IMG/VR virus record: IMGVR_UViG_3300027810_000018
Location: 1-43,752 of that record
Origin: a virus
Length of the DNA stretch: 43,752 bases
Reading direction: 5' to 3' (one strand)
The stretch's first letter is position 1. Each line of letters opens with the position of its first letter. The translations under genes and the position numbers were made by a program. Below the pieces are notes generated by a model that did not search any database, was not told the DNA's origin, and was given only the letters and a program-made list of their open reading frames with translations. Shown here piece by piece: positions 19,457 through 27,645 of the stretch.

Positions 19457-20992
19457 TTATGATTCGTAATAAGCTACGATGATATTAAATTCTCCACTAG
19501 TCACATCTCCCACTCCTAGTGTAACCGTTACAGTTCCAGTTCCAGCAAGCTTACCTGCTACTCCAACTCCCATTTCAACTCCATTTTTAGTTGAATAAGG
19601 AGATACAGTAAGAGTTTTTGCCACTACAAAGTAATCATCATCAATAGCTAAAGAGCCTCCAGTAACTACTGAAGGGGCTATACCTATTTTAATTGTCGTT
19701 CCTTCTGCTCCTGCTGGTATTGATATATTCTCAACAACACTCATAGCTGGTAATACAATAGCTCCAGCTGGGATAGCTTGTCCATTCGTTGAAAGAGGGA
19801 TTGATACAGTCCCAACATCTCCTCCATGTACATCAAAATTATAATTAAATATTAATGTCTTGATTCCTGTGTTAATCGTAGACCAACTTCTAACTCCAGA
19901 TGTAGTTGATGTTAAAAACTGTCCTGTAGATGATGGATTAGGTATTACTGGCTCTAAGCCTTCAGTTATAGCTTTAGTGTCTTTAATAACAGCTCCTTTT
20001 GTCCAAGCTCCAGATATGTATCTTGTTTTTATCTCTACTGTTTCTGTAGCTCCTGTTCCATAATTAGAAGAGTCTAAAACTACATCAAATACAGTGACAA
20101 CTCCAGTTGTAGTTAAATTAGCACTCCAAACTACAGTAAACTCATCTCCCTCTAATGGGGTTCCTCCTGTAGGTGGGTTAATTGTATATGCTCCAGCACC
20201 TATATCATGAGTTCCTGATACATGTATAGTCCCAGCCGTAGTATCTACAGTAGGAGTAAATGAGCCTCCTGACACTATAGATGTAATTAATTCAGCACCA
20301 TTCTTAGGGATATTAATACTTGCAGCTCTAAGTTTAGCGTCAGTAATTACTGCTCCAGGAGCTCTGTTGATTTCGTACCATATATCGTTGTCAGCATTAT
20401 ACTGTAGCATTAAAGTAAATAAATCATCAGAAGTAGAGAATGCCGTAGCACTGTCTAAGGCTAAGATACCAACACCTGTAGGAGCTGAGCTAGAATTATC
20501 TGTAGCAGCCTCTGCTGAATCTTTATCTAATACAGTAACTACTCTTGCAGAACTTTCTCCTACAATAATTAGAATATCTCCATCTGTTGCGTATGCATTA
20601 GTTTCGGTTATACGGAAAACATTATCTGTAGATGTAGCTCCTTGTGTATCAATCCTAAGCCTTTGAATACTCCCCTTCCTAGTGTAGGGAATCACTCCAG
20701 TAGCTATTGTAGCGTCATCCACTAAGAATCTATTATTCAATCCTATAGATGTAACATAATTAGTGATATCTGTAGCTCCAGCTATAGAACCTTCAGTTCC
20801 AGCTGTATTAATAAAGTATTTTCTATCTCCAGTGATACTTGTTGAGTTATCAGCTAAAGTTGCATTGATTAATGCATCCTTTAATACTGATTTCCTTCCG
20901 TTAGTATTATTTACTATGTTAGATAATATCTCGTCACTTGCATTAGTGATGTAAAGATACCCACTCCCGTTTCCTAAGTTATTTATTGCCAT
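19457..20992 (-). CDS. Fibre or head-appendage protein, 511 aa
   Basis: Dominated by Thr/Ser/Gly/Val-rich beta sequence with phrases common in trimeric fibre and head-fibre proteins (TVDTTAGTIHVSGTHDIGAG; FLTSTTSGVRSWSTI). The N-terminal part (LGNGSGYLYITNASDEILS) is probably the virion attachment end. Residues about 430-510 form a final beta-domain ending in FNIIVAYYES. No enzyme motif. It lies 1 nt from the paralogous fibre gene at 20994, so all appendage genes form one run. Confidence 0.6.
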   Translation of the reverse strand: MAINNLGNGSGYLYITNASDEILSNIVNNTNGRKSVLKDALINATLADNSTSITGDRKYFINTAGTEGSIAGATDITNYVTSIGLNNRFLVDDATIATGVIPYTRKGSIQRLRIDTQGATSTDNVFRITETNAYATDGDILIIVGESSARVVTVLDKDSAEAATDNSSSAPTGVGILALDSATAFSTSDDLFTLMLQYNADNDIWYEINRAPGAVITDAKLRAASINIPKNGAELITSIVSGGSFTPTVDTTAGTIHVSGTHDIGAGAYTINPPTGGTPLEGDEFTVVWSANLTTTGVVTVFDVVLDSSNYGTGATETVEIKTRYISGAWTKGAVIKDTKAITEGLEPVIPNPSSTGQFLTSTTSGVRSWSTINTGIKTLIFNYNFDVHGGDVGTVSIPLSTNGQAIPAGAIVLPAMSVVENISIPAGAEGTTIKIGIAPSVVTGGSLAIDDDYFVVAKTLTVSPYSTKNGVEMGVGVAGKLAGTGTVTVTLGVGDVTSGEFNIIVAYYES

Positions 20993-20993
20993 T

Positions 20994-22586
20994 TTATTTT
21001 GTTATTATTCTAAATGTTATATTTATATTACTTGCGTAATTAGATAAGTTTCTATTCGTTACAGGTTGATTGGTTTCTGAATCTAATAATCTAAAAACAA
21101 AACTACCAGTTCCAGTTGATGATTTACTTACTATATCAACTTTAAGTCCGTTATCCTCATATGTATTAGGAGTTAATGAAAAGGAATCTTGATTTGATAC
21201 TATATACATATCTGAAACAGTAAACGAGCAATTTAAGTCATCAAAATTACCATCTCCAATATTATCAAATACAGCTACCGTATCGCTATCGAATAATTGA
21301 GATGTAGTGAATAAAGGAGTTACAGCTATTGTACTAGCAGAACTATTTATTGATAAATCATATACTTGCTGAATCACACCTAAATTCAAATTAGATATAT
21401 CAGTGGATACTGTAGCTATGTTAGCTTGAATAGTAGCTAATTCATTTTTTGCAGCATTTAAGTTCTCTGCTACATAATTTATATTACCTGCTACTACAGT
21501 ACCTAAATCTATTTCATAAACTACGGGGTCAGCAGATGTTCCTGTTCCTGTAGAAGTTATTCTTAAATTAGAAGAAGCTGCTGCTAACTCATAAGATACA
21601 GATGAAGTTCCAGATACAATAGGAACTAAAGCTGGAGCACCATCTACTCCATAGCAATCACATTCAGTGTTGCATTCAGATATATTTTTAATCTCCGTTA
21701 AATAACCATCGGCATCATCATTTAACCCACAAGCAACGGATTGATTATATAGAGTTACTAATCTAGTTACATCCTCTATTTTATTTTTATAATTTTCAGC
21801 TAATGATTTGTTCATGCACTTAGCCTCCTCATATCTTGTGTTTAAAGCCTTTAAACAGCAATAAACATTGCACAACCCTACACTGCTACTAACAGTTGAA
21901 TATGCATCATATTGTATTGAGGTTTTAATTTGATAAGTTTTATCTGAACCTAACCCTGGATTTCGCTCTACAATAAAAGTATTGGTTACTAGTGACGACC
22001 ATATACCCGTAGTTATCCCAGTGTATGTTATTACTGAAGAGCTACCTGTGTTTGCTGGAGATGGTATAGCCGCTCCTGCTGAATCTAAAGACCCTAAAGG
22101 AGCATATACTGAATGTGCTTTTGTCTCACTAAGTAAAGTCTGTGTTCCTCCATTTGAGTAGTCTGTAGAATCTGTTGATGTAACTTGAGATGCAATATTA
22201 GAGACTGCTATAGATAGTGCTGGGTTAAATTCATAAGTGAAGGTAAAGGATTTAGTTACAGCTACTTCTACCGTTCCTGCTCCTGCATTGTCGTATATAG
22301 AGTAGGTTACAGTCCAATCCCCATTAAAAGGAGTTGTACCTGAAGCTGGTAAAGCCGTTGTTACCATTAAATCTCTTGAAACCTGACCACTTGGACTAAA
22401 ATCTCCAGTTGGTATTGTTATATCGGGTACAAGATTGGTTCCTGGAGTGTTTAAAGCTCCAAATGTAGTACTTACAATACTTACAACCCCATGTACAGGT
22501 GTTGTGTATCCTGTGTAATCAGTTGTATCGCTAAAAGTGACTTCGTTAGAAGACATGTTAAAGAGTAAATCAAATGTTATCGGCAT
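20994..22586 (-). CDS. Modular fibre/appendage protein with Cys-rich helical segment, 530 aa
   Basis: Three parts are visible. Residues 1-230 are an Ig-like, Thr/Ser-rich beta region. Residues 236-310 are helical and Cys-rich (LCNVYCCLKALNTRYEEAKC ... CNTECDC). Residues 330-530 are a beta-domain (ITSTGTGTSADPVVYEIDL; SLTPNTYEDNGLKVDIVSKS). The first two parts match residues 1-318 of the 651-aa protein in order and position, and the third matches the 217-aa protein, so the three genes are built from shared modules. A promoter box lies 22 nt upstream. Function as a head or tail appendage is inferred. Confidence 0.65.
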   Translation of the reverse strand: MPITFDLLFNMSSNEVTFSDTTDYTGYTTPVHGVVSIVSTTFGALNTPGTNLVPDITIPTGDFSPSGQVSRDLMVTTALPASGTTPFNGDWTVTYSIYDNAGAGTVEVAVTKSFTFTYEFNPALSIAVSNIASQVTSTDSTDYSNGGTQTLLSETKAHSVYAPLGSLDSAGAAIPSPANTGSSSVITYTGITTGIWSSLVTNTFIVERNPGLGSDKTYQIKTSIQYDAYSTVSSSVGLCNVYCCLKALNTRYEEAKCMNKSLAENYKNKIEDVTRLVTLYNQSVACGLNDDADGYLTEIKNISECNTECDCYGVDGAPALVPIVSGTSSVSYELAAASSNLRITSTGTGTSADPVVYEIDLGTVVAGNINYVAENLNAAKNELATIQANIATVSTDISNLNLGVIQQVYDLSINSSASTIAVTPLFTTSQLFDSDTVAVFDNIGDGNFDDLNCSFTVSDMYIVSNQDSFSLTPNTYEDNGLKVDIVSKSSTGTGSFVFRLLDSETNQPVTNRNLSNYASNINITFRIITK

Positions 22587-22607
22587 GGTGTATGTATATA
22601 ATTGTTA

Positions 22608-22615
22608 CAAATATA
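22608..22615 (-). promoter_or_regulatory. Late-strand -7 box TATATTTG before the 530-aa fibre gene
   Basis: The minus strand reads ATTCATTATATTTGTAAC. The box lies in the 49-nt gap between two fibre genes. No TTG is seen at normal -33 spacing. It would allow the fibre, connector and muzzle genes to be transcribed separately. Confidence 0.55.
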
Positions 22616-22635
22616 ATGAATTTCTCCCAGTAAAC

Positions 22636-23289
22636 CTACCATTCTATAACAAAGCTGACCGTTAAATCAGACTCATCTAAAAGGTGTTTATTAGTTACAT
22701 CAATCGCATTGTATGTTATTTTAAACTGTATGTTATTAGTGCTTTTATCTATCACTTCTATCTCATATCCCTCTAAATCAACTAATCCTTTTATGGATGT
22801 AGGAGTTAAGCTAGTGCTATTAATATCTATGTAAAATAGATTGTTATTACTTATTGAGCTATTATCAGCGTGAGAGCTCAATACACTATAACTTATACTT
22901 GTGTTATTAGCTACTTCTGTATTAGTTATAATACTAGAATTCTCATTAGTCTTAATTAAAGATGAAAAGGATATTGTACTTACATCTCTTACATGTGAAT
23001 CTGTATCGAATCCATGCATAGTAGACAATGCCTTCTGCACAGCTACATCTGACTTTAGAGTTTCTGATGCTGTTCTTTCTGAAGCTAAGTCGGTTGTTAA
23101 ATCTGAAGATAAATCAACAGTATATATATAAGGGTCTCCAGTGGTTCCTGCACCCGTCTTTACAGAGGTTATAAAAGGACTGCCAATCTTCACTATAGCA
23201 TAATCACCTTTATGTCCTACTTTTTTATTAATAAGCTTATCGCTGTTTTTTCGTTTGAAGTCGGATGATTCTGTATTTTGATTTCTCAT
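22636..23289 (-). CDS. Stand-alone copy of the fibre distal module, 217 aa
   Basis: After a basic N-terminus (KRKNSDKLINKKVGHKGDY) the protein has ITSVKTGAGTTGDPYIYTVDL and a C-terminal domain with SLTPTSIKGL and VSFVIEW. Both match, in the same order, the C-terminal 200 residues of the 530-aa protein. It therefore looks like a duplicated distal domain that lacks the beta and Cys-rich base. It could assemble onto a neighbouring appendage. It ends 49 nt before the next gene's start, with a promoter between. Confidence 0.6.
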   Translation of the reverse strand: MRNQNTESSDFKRKNSDKLINKKVGHKGDYAIVKIGSPFITSVKTGAGTTGDPYIYTVDLSSDLTTDLASERTASETLKSDVAVQKALSTMHGFDTDSHVRDVSTISFSSLIKTNENSSIITNTEVANNTSISYSVLSSHADNSSISNNNLFYIDINSTSLTPTSIKGLVDLEGYEIEVIDKSTNNIQFKITYNAIDVTNKHLLDESDLTVSFVIEW

Positions 23290-23291
23290 AG

Positions 23292-25247
23292 TTATATTGC
23301 GAATGTAGTTCCTGTTGATATATCAAGATTAGCCACTGTAAATAAAGATTGAGCAAGAGTTACTCTTGCTGATGTTCCTACATGTATAACTAATGAGGCA
23401 TCGTTATCTATAGCGTTAAGAACTAAGTTGTTTAAATCAATTCCAGTGCCTAATGTTAATGATGTGAGTTGATTATTACTGCACCATAAAGAAATTAAAT
23501 TAGTATTGCTACTTAAATCTATGCTTGTAAGTTGATTCCAACCACAATACAAAGTTTCTAAATTGATATTAGCACTTACATCAAGACTGGTAAGTTGATT
23601 AGTTGCCAAAGATAAAAATAATAAAGCATTATTAGAGCTTAAGTCTATACTTGTAAGTTGATTAATACCACAAATAAAAAAAGTCAAAGAAGTAAAAGCT
23701 TCAATACCTGACAAGGAAGAAATACTACTGGAGTCTACAACTAAACTAGTTAAAGAGCATATGTTAGCATTATTGACAGAGCCATCTATACTTCCTGAAT
23801 CTATTCCTAAAGCTATTAATGCAGTCTCAAAATTTCTATCAGGTATCCATGTTGCTCCTATACAACTATTATTAACAGTGTATGTGCATGCATTATTAAC
23901 ATCATCTACGTCTGCATCTGCATTGTAGTTATCTGCTAAAGGGTCTGTACATCCGAATACAATAGGATAGCTTGTGCAGGATATATAATTCCAGTAAGCA
24001 TTGTTATCTTTTCCTGGCTCTTCATTAAGAACTGAAGAAGCGTTAAAACCTTCTGTTGGAATTAGATACAACTCGTAACATAATTCATAAGTGCTTCCTG
24101 AAGCCGAAGTTAATTCATATTTAAGGTAGTCTCCTACATTGTAGCTTCCTGCCATTTGAGTAGCTGCCGACCAGTAGTTAGAATCAGAACAAGGACAAGA
24201 TGTTGGTTCATCAGGCTTTCCCTCTCCAGAACCTCCACTGCCTCCTCCAGAATTACCTCCCGTAACCATAGAATCGTTAACTGTAGGGTCTCCACAGCAG
24301 CTTAGTGAGGTTATGTCATCTAAGTTGGCTATCTCTAGTATATCCCATAGCTCCTGGAAGTCACCTCCACATTGAGAGTCATCTCCAGTACTATATAATA
24401 CCATTAGCTCTATTGCTCTTTGGTATTTAGCTTTGTTTTTCTTTATGTTGATTATATCTCTATCGCATACAGAATCATCATACCTTTTCTTGATGTTCTT
24501 CATGAATTGATTTATAACACATGCATCTATATTGCAATTAACTGAATCTGTATCCGAACCTGTAATTGTTTTCTTAAAACATGCTCCAATGAAACTATCT
24601 GGATATCCAGCTACAGCAGGAGTAGTCCATACTATGTCTGTAGTAATAACACTATTCCATCCACCAGCATATAACTCGTGAGATGTATACGAACCTCCTG
24701 TAGTTACTAATGGAGCTCCTAAAGATAACTGAGAGAATAATTCATGGGTTCTTGTAAATGTATATGGAGTAGCTGATACAATATAATCAGTCATATCATT
24801 ACTCTCCATCCTTCCATCACATTTGTACGTTAATGAAGCGTTTATTTCTAAATCATTGTATAAATCTAAATCTGAAGCATTGATATAAACAACCTTAGAG
24901 GATTGAGAAGTTATCGTTCCTCCAAAGTGCCAATTAAAAGTTATTTTATAAACATCGTCAATATAATCAGTTGATGAGTATCTAGGGATAGGTATCGAAA
25001 GATTCTCCCCCAGTTTATTCAAGGAGTCGTATGTCCTTAGATTAGAGAAAATATTATCTATTGTAATATCCTCTAAACCTGTGTAAGCTAGAGTACCATT
25101 AGAGTGCTCTATATCTATATCTATTGTATGAGGAACTGGACTAGTTCCACCAAGATAATCATTATTATCTCTAAATTCAAACATCCCTGAATTAAGATTT
25201 AGACAGATGTCTAAGGAATCTACTGTTGGATAGATAATTGCAGCCAT
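23292..25247 (-). CDS. Phage appendage protein with GCTDP motif and leucine-rich repeats, 651 aa
   Basis: Residues 1-230 are a beta-rich base and 235-318 a Cys-rich helical segment (CNIDACVINQFMKNIKKRYD ... SLSCC); both are paralogous to the 530-aa protein. A Gly/Ser linker (GGNSGGGSGGSGEG) follows at about 330. Residues 432-460 read GCTDPLADNYNADADVDDVN, a motif common in secreted flavobacterial surface proteins. Residues about 468-630 are leucine-rich repeats of exactly 21 residues (NQLTSLDVSANINLETLYCG). The protein thus joins a virion-anchored base to host-type surface domains, consistent with a receptor-binding or adhesive appendage. LRR and GCTDP identity is clear; binding function is inferred. 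Confidence 0.75.
   Translation of the reverse strand: MAAIIYPTVDSLDICLNLNSGMFEFRDNNDYLGGTSPVPHTIDIDIEHSNGTLAYTGLEDITIDNIFSNLRTYDSLNKLGENLSIPIPRYSSTDYIDDVYKITFNWHFGGTITSQSSKVVYINASDLDLYNDLEINASLTYKCDGRMESNDMTDYIVSATPYTFTRTHELFSQLSLGAPLVTTGGSYTSHELYAGGWNSVITTDIVWTTPAVAGYPDSFIGACFKKTITGSDTDSVNCNIDACVINQFMKNIKKRYDDSVCDRDIINIKKNKAKYQRAIELMVLYSTGDDSQCGGDFQELWDILEIANLDDITSLSCCGDPTVNDSMVTGGNSGGGSGGSGEGKPDEPTSCPCSDSNYWSAATQMAGSYNVGDYLKYELTSASGSTYELCYELYLIPTEGFNASSVLNEEPGKDNNAYWNYISCTSYPIVFGCTDPLADNYNADADVDDVNNACTYTVNNSCIGATWIPDRNFETALIALGIDSGSIDGSVNNANICSLTSLVVDSSSISSLSGIEAFTSLTFFICGINQLTSIDLSSNNALLFLSLATNQLTSLDVSANINLETLYCGWNQLTSIDLSSNTNLISLWCSNNQLTSLTLGTGIDLNNLVLNAIDNDASLVIHVGTSARVTLAQSLFTVANLDISTGTTFAI
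23464..23720. repeat. 63-bp periodic repeats encoding 21-residue LRRs
   Basis: The phrase GT(G/A)AGTTGATT recurs at 23464, 23527, 23590 and 23653, exactly 63 bp apart, and corresponds to the NQLTS motif of successive leucine-rich repeats. A fifth, diverged repeat lies next to them. The strict spacing suggests expansion by unequal recombination. Confidence 0.8.
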
Positions 25248-25270
25248 AATTTACACAATTTTTATTGACA

Positions 25271-25278
25271 CAAATATA
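25271..25278 (-). promoter_or_regulatory. Late-strand -7 box TATATTTG before the LRR appendage gene
   Basis: The minus strand reads AATTCACTATATTTGTGTC, 23 nt before the ATG at 25247 and just downstream of a hairpin terminator. It would start the appendage-tail transcription unit. No clear -33 TTG. Confidence 0.6.
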
Positions 25279-25294
25279 GTGAATTTTATCTATA

Positions 25295-25325
25295 TAAAAA
25301 AGGGGATATGAATAAACATACCCCC
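25295..25325 (-). terminator. Rho-independent terminator after the capsid-adjacent gene
   Basis: In minus-strand RNA, GGGGTATG pairs with CATATCCCC (one bulge) around a six-nt loop, followed by a run of about six Ts. It lies 30 nt past the stop of the 274-aa gene and before the promoter at 25271-25278, so it separates capsid and appendage units. Confidence 0.75.
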
Positions 25326-25338
25326 TTAAAACAAATTA

Positions 25339-25346
25339 CAAATATA
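25339..25346 (-). promoter_or_regulatory. TATATTTG box immediately upstream of a terminator
   Basis: The minus strand reads TATCTTATATTTGTAATTT. A start about 7 nt downstream would run into the terminator hairpin at 25325 within some 10 nt, giving an RNA of only about 35 nt. It may be a remnant promoter, a source of a tiny RNA, or a chance match. Confidence 0.4.
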
Positions 25347-25354
25347 AGATACTA

Positions 25355-26179
25355 CTACGCTTTAACTGTAGCTTTTTCTTTTGCCTTAATTGGAGCAACT
25401 TCTCCAGCTAAGACTTTCTTTATTTTCTTAAATACTTCTTGACCTTCATCTCCAAATGTATAATCTACAAAATGAGCTTTAGGGTCTATTCCGACAGGTA
25501 CTGTTGTGATAACTTCTTTAGCACCGAATCCCCAGAATATTTGTCTCTTTGCAGCATTAACAACAATTATTCTTTCGTCTTCAGCATCTAAAACTACCTG
25601 CATTCTTTCTGTTTTTGGATTAGAGATTTCATCTAAGAATAGTTGAGGCTGATTTTTAGCCATAACCATCATATCATGTTTAACCTCATACATACTTCTA
25701 TCAACATTAACTCCAAGAGCTCTAGCATACCCAATCATCTTTTGAGCGTCCATCTCCATTAGTAACTCCATTGCATGGAATTCCACTTCAAGATTTTCAA
25801 GATTCTTTTGAGCATCTACCTCTCCATCTAAAGTTTCATAGATAATACGTTTAGTAGCCATTCTATCTGGATTTGATTTATTCCAATTAGAAGCTTGAAG
25901 AAATTCTCTTAATGTTACTTGTTGGTATTGTACTATTAATATACCATTTGCAAAAATGATATCTCCTAATACAGGATTATCAGATGTTTGTTCATCTAAG
26001 TATATAGATTGTTCACCAATCGCATACCTAATCATTCTGTTTCTTCCTGTTTCTTCGTCATACACCTCATCTTCAGATGGGATTCTATGGCTTACAGGAT
26101 AATTTTTTCCTGCAATAGAAGGCTTTTCATTCCTTCTCGTCAGTTGAAAAACAACTGGCTTTCTTTTCTTGTTTGTCAT
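25355..26179 (-). CDS. Capsid-adjacent protein of unknown function, 274 aa
   Basis: Not recognised by name. It has a basic N-terminus (TNKKRKPVVFQLTRRNEK), a middle helical region (NLENLEVEFHAMELLMEMDA), a segment RQIFWGFGAKEVITTVPVG and a Lys/Ala-rich tail. No membrane segment or enzyme signature. It lies between the major capsid gene and the appendages, flanked on both sides by terminators, so it depends on read-through from the capsid unit. It may be a head-completion or auxiliary capsid protein. Confidence 0.55.
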   Translation of the reverse strand: MTNKKRKPVVFQLTRRNEKPSIAGKNYPVSHRIPSEDEVYDEETGRNRMIRYAIGEQSIYLDEQTSDNPVLGDIIFANGILIVQYQQVTLREFLQASNWNKSNPDRMATKRIIYETLDGEVDAQKNLENLEVEFHAMELLMEMDAQKMIGYARALGVNVDRSMYEVKHDMMVMAKNQPQLFLDEISNPKTERMQVVLDAEDERIIVVNAAKRQIFWGFGAKEVITTVPVGIDPKAHFVDYTFGDEGQEVFKKIKKVLAGEVAPIKAKEKATVKA

Positions 26180-26195
26180 TTTTTTAAAATTTAAT

Positions 26196-26229
26196 TAATA
26201 AAAAAGAAAGGGAGGAGACAAATCCTCCC
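26196..26229 (-). terminator. Rho-independent terminator after the major capsid gene
   Basis: On the minus strand GGGAGGA and TCCTCCC form a perfect 7-bp stem with a six-nt loop, followed by TTTCTTTTTT. It lies 20 nt after the capsid stop and about 15 nt before the next start codon. A strong terminator here would give capsid mRNA in excess over downstream genes. Confidence 0.8.
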
Positions 26230-26249
26230 TCTCTATTATTGTTTAGAAA

Positions 26250-27617
26250 CTACGCTAATTCAATTAGTGCGAATCTATTGTTTGCAAATCCTTCAAAACC
26301 TCTTTCAGTTCTGTAATGAGCTTTCATGTTATCCTCATCGTTAGTAGGGTTAGCTAATCCAGCAGAACCTGTTAACCAGTGCTCCATCTTTCTTGAGTAA
26401 CCTCCAGCTTCTTTGTAACGAACTCTTAAAGAAGGAATAGACTCTCTAGTTTTAGCATCTCTTCCAGCGTCTCCAGGAATAACCAATCCCATTCCAGCGT
26501 AATCAAAACCAGTAGCTCCCATCATTGGAGAGTAACTTAAAGCATCATAGATTTTCTTATGGAAAGTATATCCACCTCTAGTAAAAGAACTAAATCCAAA
26601 AGCAAGAGCGATTTCTTTGTTTCCATTAAAAGCTCCATACTGAATTCCTCCAGCAGTCATACCAGACATAGCAGCCATTGAATCATCAATATCAAGTGAT
26701 AAATCAAGACCAGCCCATATAGTATTCTCTTTAGCTCCTTTCTGAGCATCTAAAGCTTTAATCATTGTATCAAACGCAGTAGAACCGAATGTACCAGCAG
26801 TATAAGTCTGTGAATTTCCACTTCTCATGAAGTCAATAAGACCTTCAGTTCCTGAAATACCTCCAGCACCAATTGTTCCTGGTAAGTTTGTATTTGTAGC
26901 AACTTGACCTAAAAGCATTTGAGTCTCACAGTAGTTATTGAAACGCTTGTAAGTATCTCCTTCACCTTTTAAGTACCATAAGTAACCAGATTTTCCAGTA
27001 GCAGCATCATTCACTTTGAACCAGATTTTATTAGTAGCCTCTGAACCAGTAACCTCGAAAGAGTCTTTTAAAATCATTGTGTTATTCTCGTAGTGGTTAG
27101 CAGTTGGAGTAATTCCAGCTGGTTGACCAGTACCTTCTTCGTGCTCATTACCGATAATGATGTATATATCAGAAGCAGCCATTGCAGTCCATGCAGCATT
27201 CTTATAAGGAACTAATGTTGCAGTTCCGTTAGTAGCATGACGAACAGTACATAACGCAATTTCTCCGTTCTTATTCTGAACGATATCTCCAACTCTTAAG
27301 AAATATGAACCAGTAGCAGCAGCAGTAGATGAAGAAGCAGCAGCCATTGTAATTGAAGTACCAGCAGCAGCAATAGTTACAGCAGCAGCAGTAAAGTTTT
27401 GGTGTAACCAGTCATCCTCATAATGTTCGAATTTTCTTTGAGCAACAGGAGCCATTGCTCCTACAGAATCTAAGAAACCCATTAAAGATTGGTCTCCATA
27501 TCTACTTACAAAATCCTCAGCAACCTCTGGTTTATGAAGACTTAATGTAGATATATAATTTTCGCTTGTAGCGACCTGAAAAGCACTTGGAATTCCAGGA
27601 GTTGTAGTATAAGCCAT
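26250..27617 (-). CDS. Major capsid protein, 455 aa
   Basis: Assigned from order (terminase, portal, scaffold-like, this gene), from length, and from composition: Ala/Gly-rich, few cysteines, beta-rich. The N-terminus (TTTPGIPSAFQVATSENY) and GAMAPVAQRKFEHYEDDW are the kind of sequence I associate with HK97-fold capsid proteins of crAss-like and related Bacteroidota phages. The C-terminus (GLVIPGDAGRDAKTRESIPS, RYKEAGGYSRKMEHWLTG) fits the same class. The terminator just downstream agrees with high expression. HK97 fold is inferred from family. Confidence 0.8.
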   Translation of the reverse strand: MAYTTTPGIPSAFQVATSENYISTLSLHKPEVAEDFVSRYGDQSLMGFLDSVGAMAPVAQRKFEHYEDDWLHQNFTAAAVTIAAAGTSITMAAASSSTAAATGSYFLRVGDIVQNKNGEIALCTVRHATNGTATLVPYKNAAWTAMAASDIYIIIGNEHEEGTGQPAGITPTANHYENNTMILKDSFEVTGSEATNKIWFKVNDAATGKSGYLWYLKGEGDTYKRFNNYCETQMLLGQVATNTNLPGTIGAGGISGTEGLIDFMRSGNSQTYTAGTFGSTAFDTMIKALDAQKGAKENTIWAGLDLSLDIDDSMAAMSGMTAGGIQYGAFNGNKEIALAFGFSSFTRGGYTFHKKIYDALSYSPMMGATGFDYAGMGLVIPGDAGRDAKTRESIPSLRVRYKEAGGYSRKMEHWLTGSAGLANPTNDEDNMKAHYRTERGFEGFANNRFALIELA

Positions 27618-27645
27618 TTTTTTATTTTTTTAGCATTAATATTTA

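Noticed and set aside
23464-23720. Regular 63-bp repeats as a possible CRISPR or satellite array
   Set aside because: They keep an open frame and encode leucine-rich repeats; the sequences between the conserved parts are coding, not spacers.
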